DNA of 33,492 nucleotides from assembly GCA_900548775.1 (NCBI GenBank), contig URLM01000017.1, positions 1 to 33,492 of the forward strand. The letters run 5' to 3'. This DNA is from an uncultured Olsenella sp. (lineage in GTDB: Bacteria; Actinomycetota; Coriobacteriia; Coriobacteriales; Atopobiaceae). The notes under the pieces are model-generated. The model saw only the letters and a program-made list of their open reading frames with translations, was not told where the DNA came from and ran no database searches. The position numbers were made by a program, and so were the translations under genes. This document shows positions 1 to 7,318 of the stretch, piece after piece; within the stretch, counting starts at the first letter, position 1; the number at the start of each line of letters is the position of its first letter.

Positions 1-167
1 TCGGCCCAGCTGGCCGTCTCATCCGCTACCCACTAGAAACAGCGAAGAGCCCAAATTTTGGCCGGCAACCGCAAATTTTGGACAGGGCACTCAGCTTGGA
101 GGCTTTTTTGCGTGGGCTGGTGGCGACACGACCCCGCAAGCGGTGTCAGAAAGAAGCGGACACAAGT

Positions 168-217
168 TTGTAAGCGCTCGGGAAGCATTGTAAAATGTAT
201 ACCTAACTTTAGGTTCA
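168..217. promoter_or_regulatory. Overlapping divergent promoters with a MerR-family operator
   Basis: Rightward: a -35 TTGTAA (168-173), 17-bp spacer and -10 TAAAAT (191-196) would start merR transcription near 203. Leftward: TGAACC (212-217, minus strand) and TACAAT (187-192) are separated by exactly 19 bp, the long spacer typical of MerR-activated promoters. A perfect 6-bp inverted repeat ACCTAA-CT-TTAGGT (201-214) overlaps the leftward -35 and the rightward start. The expected arrangement is autorepression of merR and activation of a leftward gene, but I see no convincing leftward gene start in bases 1-185. That stretch only holds two copies of CAAATTTTGG 20 bp apart (52-61 and 72-81). 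The elements are seen directly; the regulation is inferred. Confidence 0.6.
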
Positions 218-234
218 TGATCGGGAGATGAGAG

Positions 235-687
235 ATGTACACAATCGGCCAGGTGTCGCAGATGTTCGACCTGCCTGTGTCAACGCTGCGCTACTACGAC
301 AAGGTGGGGCTACTGCCTGGGCTGACCCGCACGTCGGGAACGCGCCGCTTCGACGAGGATCAGCTGGAGGCGCTGCGCGTTATCGAGTGCCTCAAGCGCT
401 CCGGGCTTGAGATTCGTGACATCAAGAAGTTCATGGACTGGTGCCAGGAGGGGCCAAGCACGTACGCTGACCGCCTGGAGCTGTTCCGTGAGCAACGGCG
501 CGAGGTCGACGAGAAAATCGCCGAACTAGAGCGTACGCGCGCAATGCTCAGCTGGAAGTGCTGGTACTACGGCAAGGCCTGCGAGCAGGGAAACGAGGAC
601 TTTGCGGCCACCATACCCGAGGGCCTTCCCGAGGATGCCCGTCGCCTGTGGGACGCGGCGCACCAGGAGACAGACGAGAAGGCCTAG
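235..687 (+). CDS. MerR-family regulator, AdhR-like (aldehyde/electrophile sensing type)
   Basis: A 150-residue MerR regulator. The N-terminal winged helix-turn-helix (about residues 1-70) begins YTIGQVSQMF and contains STLRYYDKVGLLP; a dimerisation helix follows (about 75-120). Cys52, in VIECLK, sits where the redox/aldehyde-sensing Cys52 of Bacillus AdhR lies, and the segment MDWCQEG with Cys70 and the KCWYY segment are typical of the same subfamily. This points to sensing of aldehydes or electrophiles rather than metals. GGGAG at 223-227 is 7 nt before the ATG. Its presumed operator lies at 201-214 and recurs before the Fe-alcohol dehydrogenase at 6.1 kb. Family assignment is secure; ligand and targets are inferred. 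Confidence 0.88.
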   Translation: MYTIGQVSQMFDLPVSTLRYYDKVGLLPGLTRTSGTRRFDEDQLEALRVIECLKRSGLEIRDIKKFMDWCQEGPSTYADRLELFREQRREVDEKIAELERTRAMLSWKCWYYGKACEQGNEDFAATIPEGLPEDARRLWDAAHQETDEKA

Positions 688-709
688 CGCCAACGTGACG
701 GCAGCCCTG

Positions 710-757
710 CTGCAGATTCCGATCGATTACGCGCTCCTGACCAATCGGAATCTGCAG
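710..757. repeat. Perfect 14-bp inverted repeat with 20-nt loop
   Basis: Arms CTGCAGATTCCGAT (710-723) and ATCGGAATCTGCAG (744-757) match perfectly around a 20-nt loop. It lies in the 204-bp gap between merR and yhbY. No T-run follows on either strand, so it is not a classical intrinsic terminator. It could be an mRNA-processing hairpin, a factor-assisted terminator or a protein-binding or recombination site. Confidence 0.6.
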
Positions 758-891
758 GTAGCGAGAAGGTCGTCCAGCAAGCGCCTGCAGACATCCGCGC
801 GTGGTAACCTGCCATACCGTTATCAACAGCGAGAAGCCCGCGCTCCGAAGCCGCGCGCTTCGAAACCCGACCTTCCCACACAGGAGGAACC

Positions 892-1191
892 ATGGAACTC
901 ACCGGCCGTCAGATTCGCCAGCTCCGTAGCATGGCCAACCGACTCGAGGCGACCATCGGCGTTGGCAAGGCCGGCATCACAGACGCCGTCGTGCGCCAGA
1001 CCGACTCTTCGCTCGAGGCAAACGAACTGGTCAAGTGCTCTGTCCAGGGCACCTCGGGCATGAACACCCGCGAGGCGGCAATCGCGCTCGCCCGCCCCAC
1101 GCACGCCGAGGTCGTCCAGGTGATTGGCCACAAGTTCGTGCTGTATCGCACCTCTCAGCGCGAGGACATCGAGCACATCCAGCTGGTGTAG
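892..1191 (+). CDS. yhbY: YhbY/CRS1 family RNA-binding protein
   Basis: A 99-residue single-domain protein of the CRM (CRS1-YhbY) family, which binds RNA and associates with pre-50S ribosomal particles in E. coli. The whole chain matches the domain: the start LTGRQIRQLRSMAN, the central glycine-rich IGVGKAGIT (the family's GxxG-type RNA-contact loop) and the end VIGHKFVLYRTS. An optimal AGGAGG (882-887) precedes the ATG. It is probably monocistronic: a strong hairpin follows at 1241-1286 and the next gene converges on it. It acts in the cytoplasm, presumably in ribosome assembly. Confidence 0.93.
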   Translation: MELTGRQIRQLRSMANRLEATIGVGKAGITDAVVRQTDSSLEANELVKCSVQGTSGMNTREAAIALARPTHAEVVQVIGHKFVLYRTSQREDIEHIQLV

Positions 1192-1240
1192 GACCCGGCC
1201 CCGCACTCTGGTGTGCCGCCCCCCAACGAGAAATGCGACA

Positions 1241-1286
1241 AGTGCAACGCTGCTCCGTCACGCATGAGACGGAGCAGCGTTGCACT
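1241..1286. terminator. Bidirectional hairpin between convergent genes
   Basis: A perfect 19-bp inverted repeat (1241-1259 and 1268-1286) with an 8-nt loop sits between yhbY and the convergent flavin reductase, and its right arm includes part of the reductase stop codon. Neither side has a good U-run, so termination efficiency is uncertain, but position and strength suggest a shared bidirectional terminator. Confidence 0.65.
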
Positions 1287-1818
1287 ACATCGCGTATGCG
1301 GCCACGACCTCGCCGTAGTAGGCGATGTGCATGTCGTGGTTGCAGTCGCAGTTGGTGCTGGGAACGCCCTGTGGGTAGAAGCGCTCGAGGATGTCCGCCG
1401 GGAGTGCGCTTCGATCCTGCAGCTGACGGTGCACCACGCGACACTCAAGGGTGAGGGCCGTCTCGGCGATGGCAGGCACGGACACCACCTGCGACTCCAC
1501 CGTGTGCAGCCCCAGCTCGGCAATCTTGTCGATATCGCGGCCGGTTACGCTGCCCGCACGGGCAAGGATCCTGCGGTCGAACCCCTCCCCTGGAATGCCG
1601 ATGGTGAACTCGCCCGTCTCGTCCAGCAGCGTACGGGTGAAGCGGCCCTCACGCACGAAGGTCACGAACACCGGTCGCGCCCACTCCACGCCCAGCGTGC
1701 CCCACGAGATGGTCATGGTGTTGACCTTCCCGTTTGCCGCGCTGGTGAGCAGCACACCCTTGTTAACAGCGGGCAGGATCTCGCCCGCGTGTTCCAGCAC
1801 ATCGATCTTCTCGCCCAT
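1285..1818 (-). CDS. Flavin reductase-like protein (FMN-binding split barrel)
   Basis: A 177-residue protein of the flavin reductase-like/flavoredoxin family, which binds FMN and moves electrons from NAD(P)H or partner proteins. The N-terminal NKGVLLTSAANGKVNTMTISWGTLG and the VFVTFVREGRFTRTLLDETGEFTIGIP segment are characteristic of the split-barrel fold. The conserved cysteine-rich end NCDCNHDMHIAYYGEV resembles flavoredoxin-like proteins. The ATG at 1818 is chosen because GGAG lies 8-9 nt upstream; the reading frame stays open further upstream, but that part encodes palindromic repeat DNA and has no family similarity. Its redox partner is not evident from the neighbours. Confidence 0.88.
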   Translation of the reverse strand: MGEKIDVLEHAGEILPAVNKGVLLTSAANGKVNTMTISWGTLGVEWARPVFVTFVREGRFTRTLLDETGEFTIGIPGEGFDRRILARAGSVTGRDIDKIAELGLHTVESQVVSVPAIAETALTLECRVVHRQLQDRSALPADILERFYPQGVPSTNCDCNHDMHIAYYGEVVAAYAM

Positions 1819-1904
1819 GCAATCACTCCACTTCGGTTGGCTCCGCACGCCGAGACGCACAAAGCAGGTCGGAACTGTTGAGGTTCTACCCCAGGAGTCC
1901 ACGC

Positions 1905-2145
1905 AGGCAACGGGCAACGCTACGCCGGAGGGGCAGTTTTCCGGAGGGACTTCGTAGGAAGCTTCCGCTCCGGCGCCATTCGGACGCCGGAGGGGCCATT
2001 GCCGCACCCCCCTTCGTACTAAACCCGTGCTCCGGCGTCATTTTTGCACCGGAGCATGGGTTGTCGCAGCAAGTGCGCACTAAACCGCCCTTCCGGCGCC
2101 ACATTCTCTCCTGAAGGGCGGTTATCGCAGCCATCACGCACGAGA
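1905..2145. repeat. Cluster of variable palindromic repeats (three hairpin units)
   Basis: The 365-bp gap 1819-2183 holds no gene I can support but contains at least three palindromes. One joins GCTTCCGCTCCGGCG to CGCCGGAGGGGC (about 1960-2000). A second pairs CCCGTGCTCCGG with CCGGAGCATGGG (about 2024-2060). A third pairs CCGCCCTTCCGG with CCTGAAGGGCGG (about 2088-2122). Between units lies a near-constant spacer of the form CGCAGC-A-GTGCG-AC-AAA. Stem sequences differ between units but remain self-complementary. A related unit occurs at about 4500-4625. This looks like a dispersed intergenic palindromic family. Confidence 0.6.
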
Positions 2146-2183
2146 AGTCACTATCGGCGTCGCGCCCGACAGTGCGCCAGAAC

Positions 2184-2832
2184 CTACTTGCTCACAACCG
2201 AGATGCGCTCGCGGATGTGCTCGCCGGACTCAATCTCGTCGACAAGCGCAATGGCGTAATCGGCGTACGAGACAACCGACTCGCCCTTCTCGTTAGGCGT
2301 GAACTCCTCGCCGGCAAGGGTGTACTCGCCGGTGCGCTCGCCCTCGGCCTGGAAATCAGCCGCAGGCGAGAGGTACGTCCAACGCACGTCATCGCGACCG
2401 CGCAGCGCGTCGAGCGTCTGCTGGTGCGCTGCCGCAACGCCCTTGAAGGCGTCCGGGAAGTCCGGCGTCTGCGCAAGGGTCACGGTATGCTCGGGGTTAA
2501 CGAAGAGCGACCCGGCGCCGCCAACGACCACCAGGCGCACATCGGTACCGGGGAGAACGTCAGCCAGGTGCTTGGCGGCGTCGGGAATCAGGTGCAGCGT
2601 GTCCTCGCTCCAGCCGCCCACGGCGTCGACCACGGCGTCAAAGCTCTCGAGCTTCTCGCGGCCAATCGTCAGCGCGTCCCCCCCTGAGGAAGTGCTGCGC
2701 CTGCGTGCGATTCTCCTCACGGGCGATTGCGGTGACATCAAACCCGCGGCGCACAGCCTCCGCCACAACAAGGCTTCCCACGCGACCATTAGCTGCAATA
2801 ATGGCAATCTTCTTGGTAGTGTTCTGGCTCAT
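2184..2832 (-). pseudogene. NAD(P)H-binding (COG2910-like) oxidoreductase, frameshifted at a G7 run
   Basis: The N-terminal part starts at the ATG at 2832 with a good GAGGGGA ribosome site and encodes a Rossmann start, IAIIAANGRVGSLVVAEAVRRGFDVTAIAR. The C-terminal part (to the TAG at 2184) continues in another frame with DAVVDAVGGW, LVVVGGAGSLF and WTYLSPAADF, typical of NAD(P)H-binding proteins annotated as putative NADH-flavin reductases. The frames switch at a run of seven C on the plus strand (2678-2684). With six, the gene would be one 215-residue protein, the normal size. It is divergent from the HxlR regulator at 2976, a usual regulator-target layout. The shift may be a sequencing error, a true mutation or slipped-strand phase variation. 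Confidence 0.8.
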
Positions 2833-2922
2833 GGTGGTCCCCTCTCGGTTCTGGCGCCGGCCCATTGCCGTCGCCCTCCTGACGCTTGCAACATTAGAGT
2901 GAGTGGTGCATATTGGAAAGTA

Positions 2923-2938
2923 AGCACAATAAAGTGCT
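2923..2938. promoter_or_regulatory. Candidate HxlR operator in the divergent promoter region
   Basis: The 143-bp region between the divergent oxidoreductase and hxlR-type genes is locally AT-rich. It contains the inverted repeat AGCAC-(6)-GTGCT (2923-2938) and several GTAAG/GTAAC-type repeats around it (2920-2960). HxlR-family repressors usually bind such sites between themselves and a divergent oxidoreductase. The site is seen; binding is inferred. Confidence 0.4.
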
Positions 2939-2975
2939 GTAAGTACCCATTAGTAACTATTGGAGGTAACCAGGT

Positions 2976-3350
2976 ATGTCTCAGAACGACGATCTTCTCA
3001 ACAAGCTGCCGGCATGCCCGGTGGAGACCACGCTCACCCTCATTGGAAACAAGTGGGAGGTGCTCATCCTGCGCGACCTCATGGATGGCACAAAGCGCTT
3101 TGGCGAGCTGCGGCGTTCGGTGGGTCACATCTCCCAGAAGGTTCTCACCAGCCAGCTGCGGACCATGGAGGAGGCAGGCCTCGTGCACCGCGAGGTGTTC
3201 GCCGAGGTGCCCCCGCGCGTGGAGTACTCGCTCACACCGCTGGGCAAGAGCCTTCAGCCCGTACTGGACTCGCTGCGCGTCTGGGGCACCGAGTACAAGC
3301 GTCACCTGTCAAGCGGTGCACCCATGGAGCCGCAGGCAGTCGAAGAGTAG
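2976..3350 (+). CDS. HxlR-family winged-helix transcriptional regulator
   Basis: A 124-residue one-domain regulator. CPVETTLTLIGNKWEVLILRDLMDGTKRFGELRRSVGHISQKVLT is the canonical HxlR N-terminal signature with its conserved Cys (residue 14 here), the residue used as a thiol sensor in YodB/HypR-type relatives. EYSLTPLGKSLQPVLDSLRVWG is the typical C-terminal dimerisation helix. GGAGG lies upstream of the ATG. Divergence from an NAD(P)H-dependent oxidoreductase suggests control of that gene, perhaps in response to quinones or aldehydes. Family is clear; effector is not. Confidence 0.92.
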   Translation: MSQNDDLLNKLPACPVETTLTLIGNKWEVLILRDLMDGTKRFGELRRSVGHISQKVLTSQLRTMEEAGLVHREVFAEVPPRVEYSLTPLGKSLQPVLDSLRVWGTEYKRHLSSGAPMEPQAVEE

Positions 3351-3410
3351 GCGCCGAGAAAACCCGACGCCCCTTTTCGCCGGGCCCGTCGTCCCCCCAC
3401 CGATACAGAT

Positions 3411-3555
3411 TCGTACACGAATGTGTATCGCGCGCAGGATGATACAGATTCGTCCTCCGAATGTGTGACGCTTCTCGTCTCCAAAGGAGCCCCGAAGCCC
3501 GAATGTGTGACGCTTCTCGTCCCCAAAGGAGCCCCGAAGCCCGAATGTGTGACGC
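3411..3555. repeat. Tandem 42-bp repeats preceded by a palindromic hairpin
   Basis: GAATGTGTGACGC recurs at 3459, 3501 and 3543, an exact 42-bp period, giving two nearly identical full units and a partial third. Just upstream, GATACAGATTCGT pairs with ACGAATGTGTATC (about 3401-3430), and GATACAGATTCG occurs again at about 3441. All three minus-strand frames are open across the array because 42 is a multiple of 3. None of the resulting peptides has a ribosome site or recognisable similarity, so I treat the array as noncoding. Confidence 0.75.
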
Positions 3556-3556
3556 C

Positions 3557-4420
3557 TCACGCATACCGTCGCGCGATGGAAAGCGCGAGGCCCACGTAGC
3601 TCTCGCCAAAGAGCACGCAATGCAGAAGCACCGGAACTAGCTGGTGTATGCCCACGCGATCACGCCATCCGTCTGCCAGCGGCGACACCTCGTTGTAGGC
3701 GGCGAGAAGGTCATCCAGGTACGCACAGCCAAAGAGCTGGAGCATGGCGAGGTCGGTCTCGGCGTGGCCGCCCGACGCCATGGGGTCGATAAGCGCGGCA
3801 CCAGTGGCGGCGGCACGTGAGCCTTCGGCGGCCCAGAGGAGATTGCCGGCCCAGAGGTCACCGTGGATGCGCGAGCAGCGATGCCCTTTGCTATGGACAA
3901 GCGACGGTTCCGGAGAGTCGAAGTCCCCCGCCGCCATGCGATCGGCCACGTGGGTAAGAAGACGTGCCTCCGAAGCGTCTACCAGGCCGTCATTGCGAAT
4001 CGTGCGCAGGTGAGACATCACGCGCGACGTGGCGCAGACGGCGCCCCACCCCTTGGTGGCTTCGGTTGGCTCGGCAGGCACCACGGGCGTGAGGGAGCAG
4101 CCAATCACGTAGCCGTCGCCATTCCAGGCCGGCGGCGGGCACCCATACCACGACGCACCAGCCGCATGCGTGCGTGCGAGGGCGGCGCCGGCGAGCCGGG
4201 CCTTCTCCCGCGTGGGTGTGCCCTCCTCGATACGCTCCTCAAGCAGGCGATGGGCGCCTGCCTCCACAACGCGCGAGCACACAAGGCCGCCGTCCTTCTC
4301 GGCCTCACCAAGCCAGCGCAGGCCGGCCGCCTCGCCCGTAAGGTCTGCCCGCGGGTTCTCGTCTCTCTTCTCAAAGGTATCGAACGTCTGAACCGCCCCC
4401 AGCACCGTAAGCATCTCCAC
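3557..4420 (-). CDS. Fructosamine kinase family protein
   Basis: A 287-residue member of the fructosamine-3-kinase/aminoglycoside-phosphotransferase-like fold. The catalytic loop HGDLWAGN (residues 186-193) and the metal-binding IDPMASGGHAETDLAM (about 211-226) are intact. The N-lobe carries EAAGLRWLGEAE and the C-terminus ends in the usual helical segment. Bacterial members phosphorylate sugar adducts on amines (deglycation). The listed start at 4420 is a GTG; an in-frame ATG two codons later is an alternative, and neither has a strong ribosome site. The neighbours are unrelated, and the 42-bp repeat array abuts its 3' end. Confidence 0.88.
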   Translation of the reverse strand: MEMLTVLGAVQTFDTFEKRDENPRADLTGEAAGLRWLGEAEKDGGLVCSRVVEAGAHRLLEERIEEGTPTREKARLAGAALARTHAAGASWYGCPPPAWNGDGYVIGCSLTPVVPAEPTEATKGWGAVCATSRVMSHLRTIRNDGLVDASEARLLTHVADRMAAGDFDSPEPSLVHSKGHRCSRIHGDLWAGNLLWAAEGSRAAATGAALIDPMASGGHAETDLAMLQLFGCAYLDDLLAAYNEVSPLADGWRDRVGIHQLVPVLLHCVLFGESYVGLALSIARRYA

Positions 4421-4787
4421 GCGCTTTTAGCAAGCATCATAGTGCGGGTTAAGCGTCCAGGATTATCGCCTTTGCCTTCCCGCGAGGGGGTCCCGACGGA
4501 ATTGCGGGAATCGCTGCTGTGGCGCCCCGGCGCCACGGGGCGCATCCCCGCAGCAGGTGCGTACGAAACCGCCGCTGCGGCGCCAACCGCGGCGCAACAA
4601 CGCCGCCTCCCCCGCCGCCGACACCCAACAAAACCTATGAAGAGTTTGTCCGCGTCGCAAGCAGCACCCCCTTGGCAGGGCGCGAGACATGCTAGGGTCT
4701 TTGGGACACAACTCATTGCAGGTATCCTTGGAAACGCACACCCTCCCGGTGATAACGAACAACACTGCATCAACCCGGGAGGTTTAC
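4421..4787. repeat. Intergenic region with palindromic repeats related to those at 1.9-2.1 kb
   Basis: This 367-bp gap holds no gene I can support. Around 4500-4625 it has GC-rich palindromes around GGCGCC centres (for example GGCGCCCC/GGCGCCAC and CCGCTGCGGCGCC/GGCGC). Between them lies the spacer CCGCAGCAGGTGCGTACGAAA, closely resembling the spacer of the cluster near 2.06-2.09 kb. Its last 100 bases should contain the promoter of the next gene, but I see no clear -35/-10 pair. Confidence 0.5.
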
Positions 4788-5292
4788 ATGCCGAAAAACC
4801 GCATCCAGACTGCTATCTTCACCCTCATGATGGTTCTTGTCATGGTGTATGGGATGATTTGCTACAACATCACGCTCGAGGTCGGCGGCCTGTCCAACTT
4901 CGTCTTTGTCGAGGCCCTGCCCGAGCTTGCCTTTATGGGACCAATCGCATTTCTTCTCGACATGCTCGTGGTCTCCCCCCATTGCGTCACGTCGTGCGGC
5001 AAAGCTAGTCGGCCCGCGTCTCCAGACGCCCTTTGCGATGGTCGCCGCAATCTCCGCGCTCAGCGTCCAGCTCATGTGCCCGCTCATGAGCCTCGCTGCC
5101 ACGCTGATCATCAAGCACCCCGCCAACGTCAACATTCTCGCAACGTGGATCCAGACTACCGTTCTTAACCTACCCATGGCGTTCTTCTGGCAGTTCTTTG
5201 TCGCAGGACCAATCGTGCGCGGGGTCTTTGGCGCCCTGTTTGGCGAGAAGCGCGAGGCCGCAGGCAACGCCGCGGAACAGGCGGCGCAATAG
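4788..5292 (+). pseudogene. DUF2798 family small membrane protein, frameshifted at a C6 run
   Basis: GGGAGG (4777-4782) precedes the ATG at 4788. The first part encodes KNRIQTAIFTLMMVLVMVYG and FVEALPELAFMGPIAFLLDMLVV, the first DUF2798 repeat with two hydrophobic helices. The second repeat (QTPFAMVAAISALSVQLMCPLMSL, then two helices ending FFVAGPIVRGVFGALF) follows in the +1 frame to the stop at 5292. The frames join at six C (4974-4979); with five C the product would be a continuous 167-residue, four-helix protein. The function of DUF2798 proteins is unknown. This is the second C/G-run frameshift within 2.5 kb. Confidence 0.8.
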
Positions 5293-5356
5293 CCCCTGCC
5301 ACGGGCGTGGGCGGAGCCTCGCTGAGAATAACCGCCACAACCCCATGCGTCACCCA

Positions 5357-5388
5357 GTGGCGCCGCCGGCCCTAGCCGACGGCGCCAC
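5357..5388. terminator. GC-rich hairpin between convergent genes
   Basis: GTGGCGCCG (5357-5365) pairs perfectly with CGGCGCCAC (5380-5388), with extra pairing inside the loop. It lies between the DUF2798 gene and the convergent rpiB and is probably a bidirectional terminator. Its GGCGCCAC ends resemble the palindromic repeat family seen elsewhere in the window. Confidence 0.55.
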
Positions 5389-5399
5389 ATGTCAACGCT

Positions 5400-5843
5400 T
5401 TACTGCTCGTCCTCGATTGCGGAGATCTTCGCAATACGACGGACGTGGCGCTCATCGCCGCTGAACGGCGTATCAAGGAACGTGTCCACAATCTTGAGCG
5501 CAAGGCCAGGACCGGTCACGCGCGCGCCCATCGTGAGGATGTTGGCATCATTGTGCTGGCGCGTAGCCTCGGCCGAGAAGCAATCGCCGCACAGCGCCGC
5601 GCGGATGCCCTTGAACTTGTTGGCAACGATGGAGACGCCAATGCCGGTACCGCAGATGATGATGCCGCGGTCGCATTCGCCGCTCTGAACCGCGCGCGCA
5701 ACTTTTGCGGCATAGTCCGGGTAGTCAACGGATTCGGTGCTGTAGGTGCCAAAGTCCTTGTACTGAAAACCAAGCTTGTCCAGGTGTGCCTTGACCTCCT
5801 GGAGGAGCTCGAACCCACCGTGGTCACAGCCCAAAGCAATCAT
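5400..5843 (-). CDS. rpiB: Ribose-5-phosphate isomerase B (RpiB/LacAB family)
   Basis: A 147-residue protein of normal RpiB length. The phosphate-binding start IALGCDHGG, the catalytic-cysteine segment ICGTGIGVSIVANK (Cys64), HNDANIL (97-103) and GARVTG are all present. RpiB interconverts ribose-5-phosphate and ribulose-5-phosphate in the pentose phosphate pathway. LacA/LacB-like or allose-6-phosphate isomerase activity is possible, but no lac or alternative sugar genes are nearby. A GGAAGG-like site precedes the ATG at 5843. It appears monocistronic. Confidence 0.93.
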   Translation of the reverse strand: MIALGCDHGGFELLQEVKAHLDKLGFQYKDFGTYSTESVDYPDYAAKVARAVQSGECDRGIIICGTGIGVSIVANKFKGIRAALCGDCFSAEATRQHNDANILTMGARVTGPGLALKIVDTFLDTPFSGDERHVRRIAKISAIEDEQ

Positions 5844-6016
5844 GTCTCATCCTTCCCTCGTTGTTGGGGCCAACCGACGGGAGGCGTCGGCCAGGCGACA
5901 TCTCATAGTACGACTGGAGACCAGGGGATACCGCTCCAAACGTACGCTGCCACGGTAATGCCCCACATGTTCGCCGCTCCGCAAAGCCTGCCACAGCAAT
6001 TCTCATACAAATGCTC

Positions 6017-6047
6017 TTGACCTAAAGTCAGGTTTAGATAGTACAAC
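6017..6047 (+). promoter_or_regulatory. MerR-type promoter/operator of the Fe-alcohol dehydrogenase gene
   Basis: TTGACC (6017-6022) and TACAAC (6042-6047) are separated by 19 bp. The partial dyad ACCTAAAGTCAGGT (6020-6033) differs at one position from ACCTAAAGTTAGGT, the minus-strand reading of the operator beside merR at 201-214. A long spacer with this dyad is the hallmark of MerR-activated promoters, and AdhR-type regulators are known to activate alcohol dehydrogenase genes through such sites. Confidence 0.75.
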
Positions 6048-6099
6048 AGCAACCGAGAAGGGCGCCCATCCCAGGAAAGCCCACGGCGAGAGGAGCACC

Positions 6100-7262
6100 A
6101 TGCTCGGCAACTTTACCTACCACAACCCGGTCCGCGTCCACTTTGGGCCAGATTCCCTCGACCAGCTCGGGGAGGAGCTCAAAGGCTTTGGCCCCAACGT
6201 CATGCTCGCCTACGGCGGCGGGTCCATCAAGCGATCCGGTCTCTACGACAAAATCGTCGCCATTCTCACCGCCGCGGGAAAGAACATGTTCGAGGACCCG
6301 GGCGTCATGAGCAACCCCACCGTCGAGAAACTCAACGAAGGCCGCAGGATTGCGCGCGAGAACAACGTGGACCTCATCCTCGCGGTGGGTGGCGGCTCGG
6401 TTATCGACTACGCGAAGGGCGTCTCCGTGAGCGCCTGGTACGACGGCGACGCGTGGGAGAAGTTCTACCTCAAGATGGAGAGTCCCGACGGCAGGATCAT
6501 CCCTGTTGGCGACATCCTCACCATGAGCGGCACCGGCTCGGAGATGAACGCCGGCTCCGTCATCACCAACCACGAGCAGGGTCTCAAGATCGGTCACGTC
6601 TTTGGCCCCGAGGTGATGCCCAAGTTTGCCATTGTGAACCCCGAGCTCACCTTCACGGTTCCGGACTACCAGATGCGTGCCGGCATCTACGACGCCTTCA
6701 ACCACATCTGCGAGCAGTACTTCTCCGGCACGGACGACAACACCTCTGATTACATGGCCGAGGGCCTCATGCGCAGCCTCGTCCACGCAAGCCGCATCGC
6801 CGTGAAGGACCCCACCACGAGGCCCGCTCCGACATTTCCTGGGTCTGCACCTGGGCGCTCAACACGACTATCGCCTGCGGCAAGGCAACCGACTGGGAGG
6901 TCCACATGATTGGACAGGCCGTGGGCGCCCTCACCAATGCCACGCACGGCATGACGCTCTCTGCTGTGAGCCTGCCCTACTACCGCCTGGTCATGCCCTA
7001 TGGCGTTGAGAAGTTCGCACGCTTCGCACATGTGGTGTGGGACGTGGACGATTCCGGCAAGTCCGAGCTCGAGGTGGCCCAGGCCGGCCTCGAGGCCATG
7101 AGCGCGTGGATGGACGAGATTGGCGTGGTCAAACACCTGAGCGAGCTCGGCTTCACCGAGGACATAGTCGACGATGCCGTGAAGGGCACCTTCATCCTCA
7201 CCGGCGGCTACCATCCCCTGACCCCAGACGAGGTCGCGCAGATCCTCCGCGAGAGCATGTAG
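6100..7262 (+). pseudogene. Iron-containing (NADPH-dependent butanol/YqhD-like) alcohol dehydrogenase, frameshifted
   Basis: The first frame encodes the type III alcohol dehydrogenase N-terminus (NFTYHNPVRVHFGPDSLDQL), the nucleotide-binding LAYGGGSIKRSG and AVGGGSVIDYAKG, and the metal-ligand segment IYDAFNHICEQYF. Near 6817-6822, after VKDPT, the homology moves to another frame and continues with EARSDISWVCTWALN, DWEVHMIGQAVGALTNATHGMTLS (remaining metal-ligand histidines) and the C-terminus to 7262. One missing base (ACC-AC, expected Tyr codon) explains it. Restored, it is a normal protein of about 387 residues. It would reduce toxic aldehydes with NAD(P)H, in line with its MerR-type promoter. 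Sequencing error or real inactivation cannot be told apart here. Confidence 0.85.
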
Positions 7263-7318
7263 CAGGGCCACGCAGTCGTGTCTGGCGCCAACCACGTCAC
7301 GGTTGTGGAGCAGCACCG

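Noticed and set aside
33..242. Leftward gene at the window start under the MerR-type promoter
   Set aside because: The only minus-strand frame starts upstream of the promoter itself and shows no domain or ribosome site.
1905..2145. Integron attC sites
   Set aside because: Palindromes are present, but there is no conserved core or inverse-core pair and there are no gene cassettes between units.
3232..3620. Minus-strand repetitive protein over the 42-bp repeats
   Set aside because: Three frames are open only because the unit is a multiple of 3; there is no ribosome site, and the frames overlap the HxlR gene or the fructosamine kinase gene.
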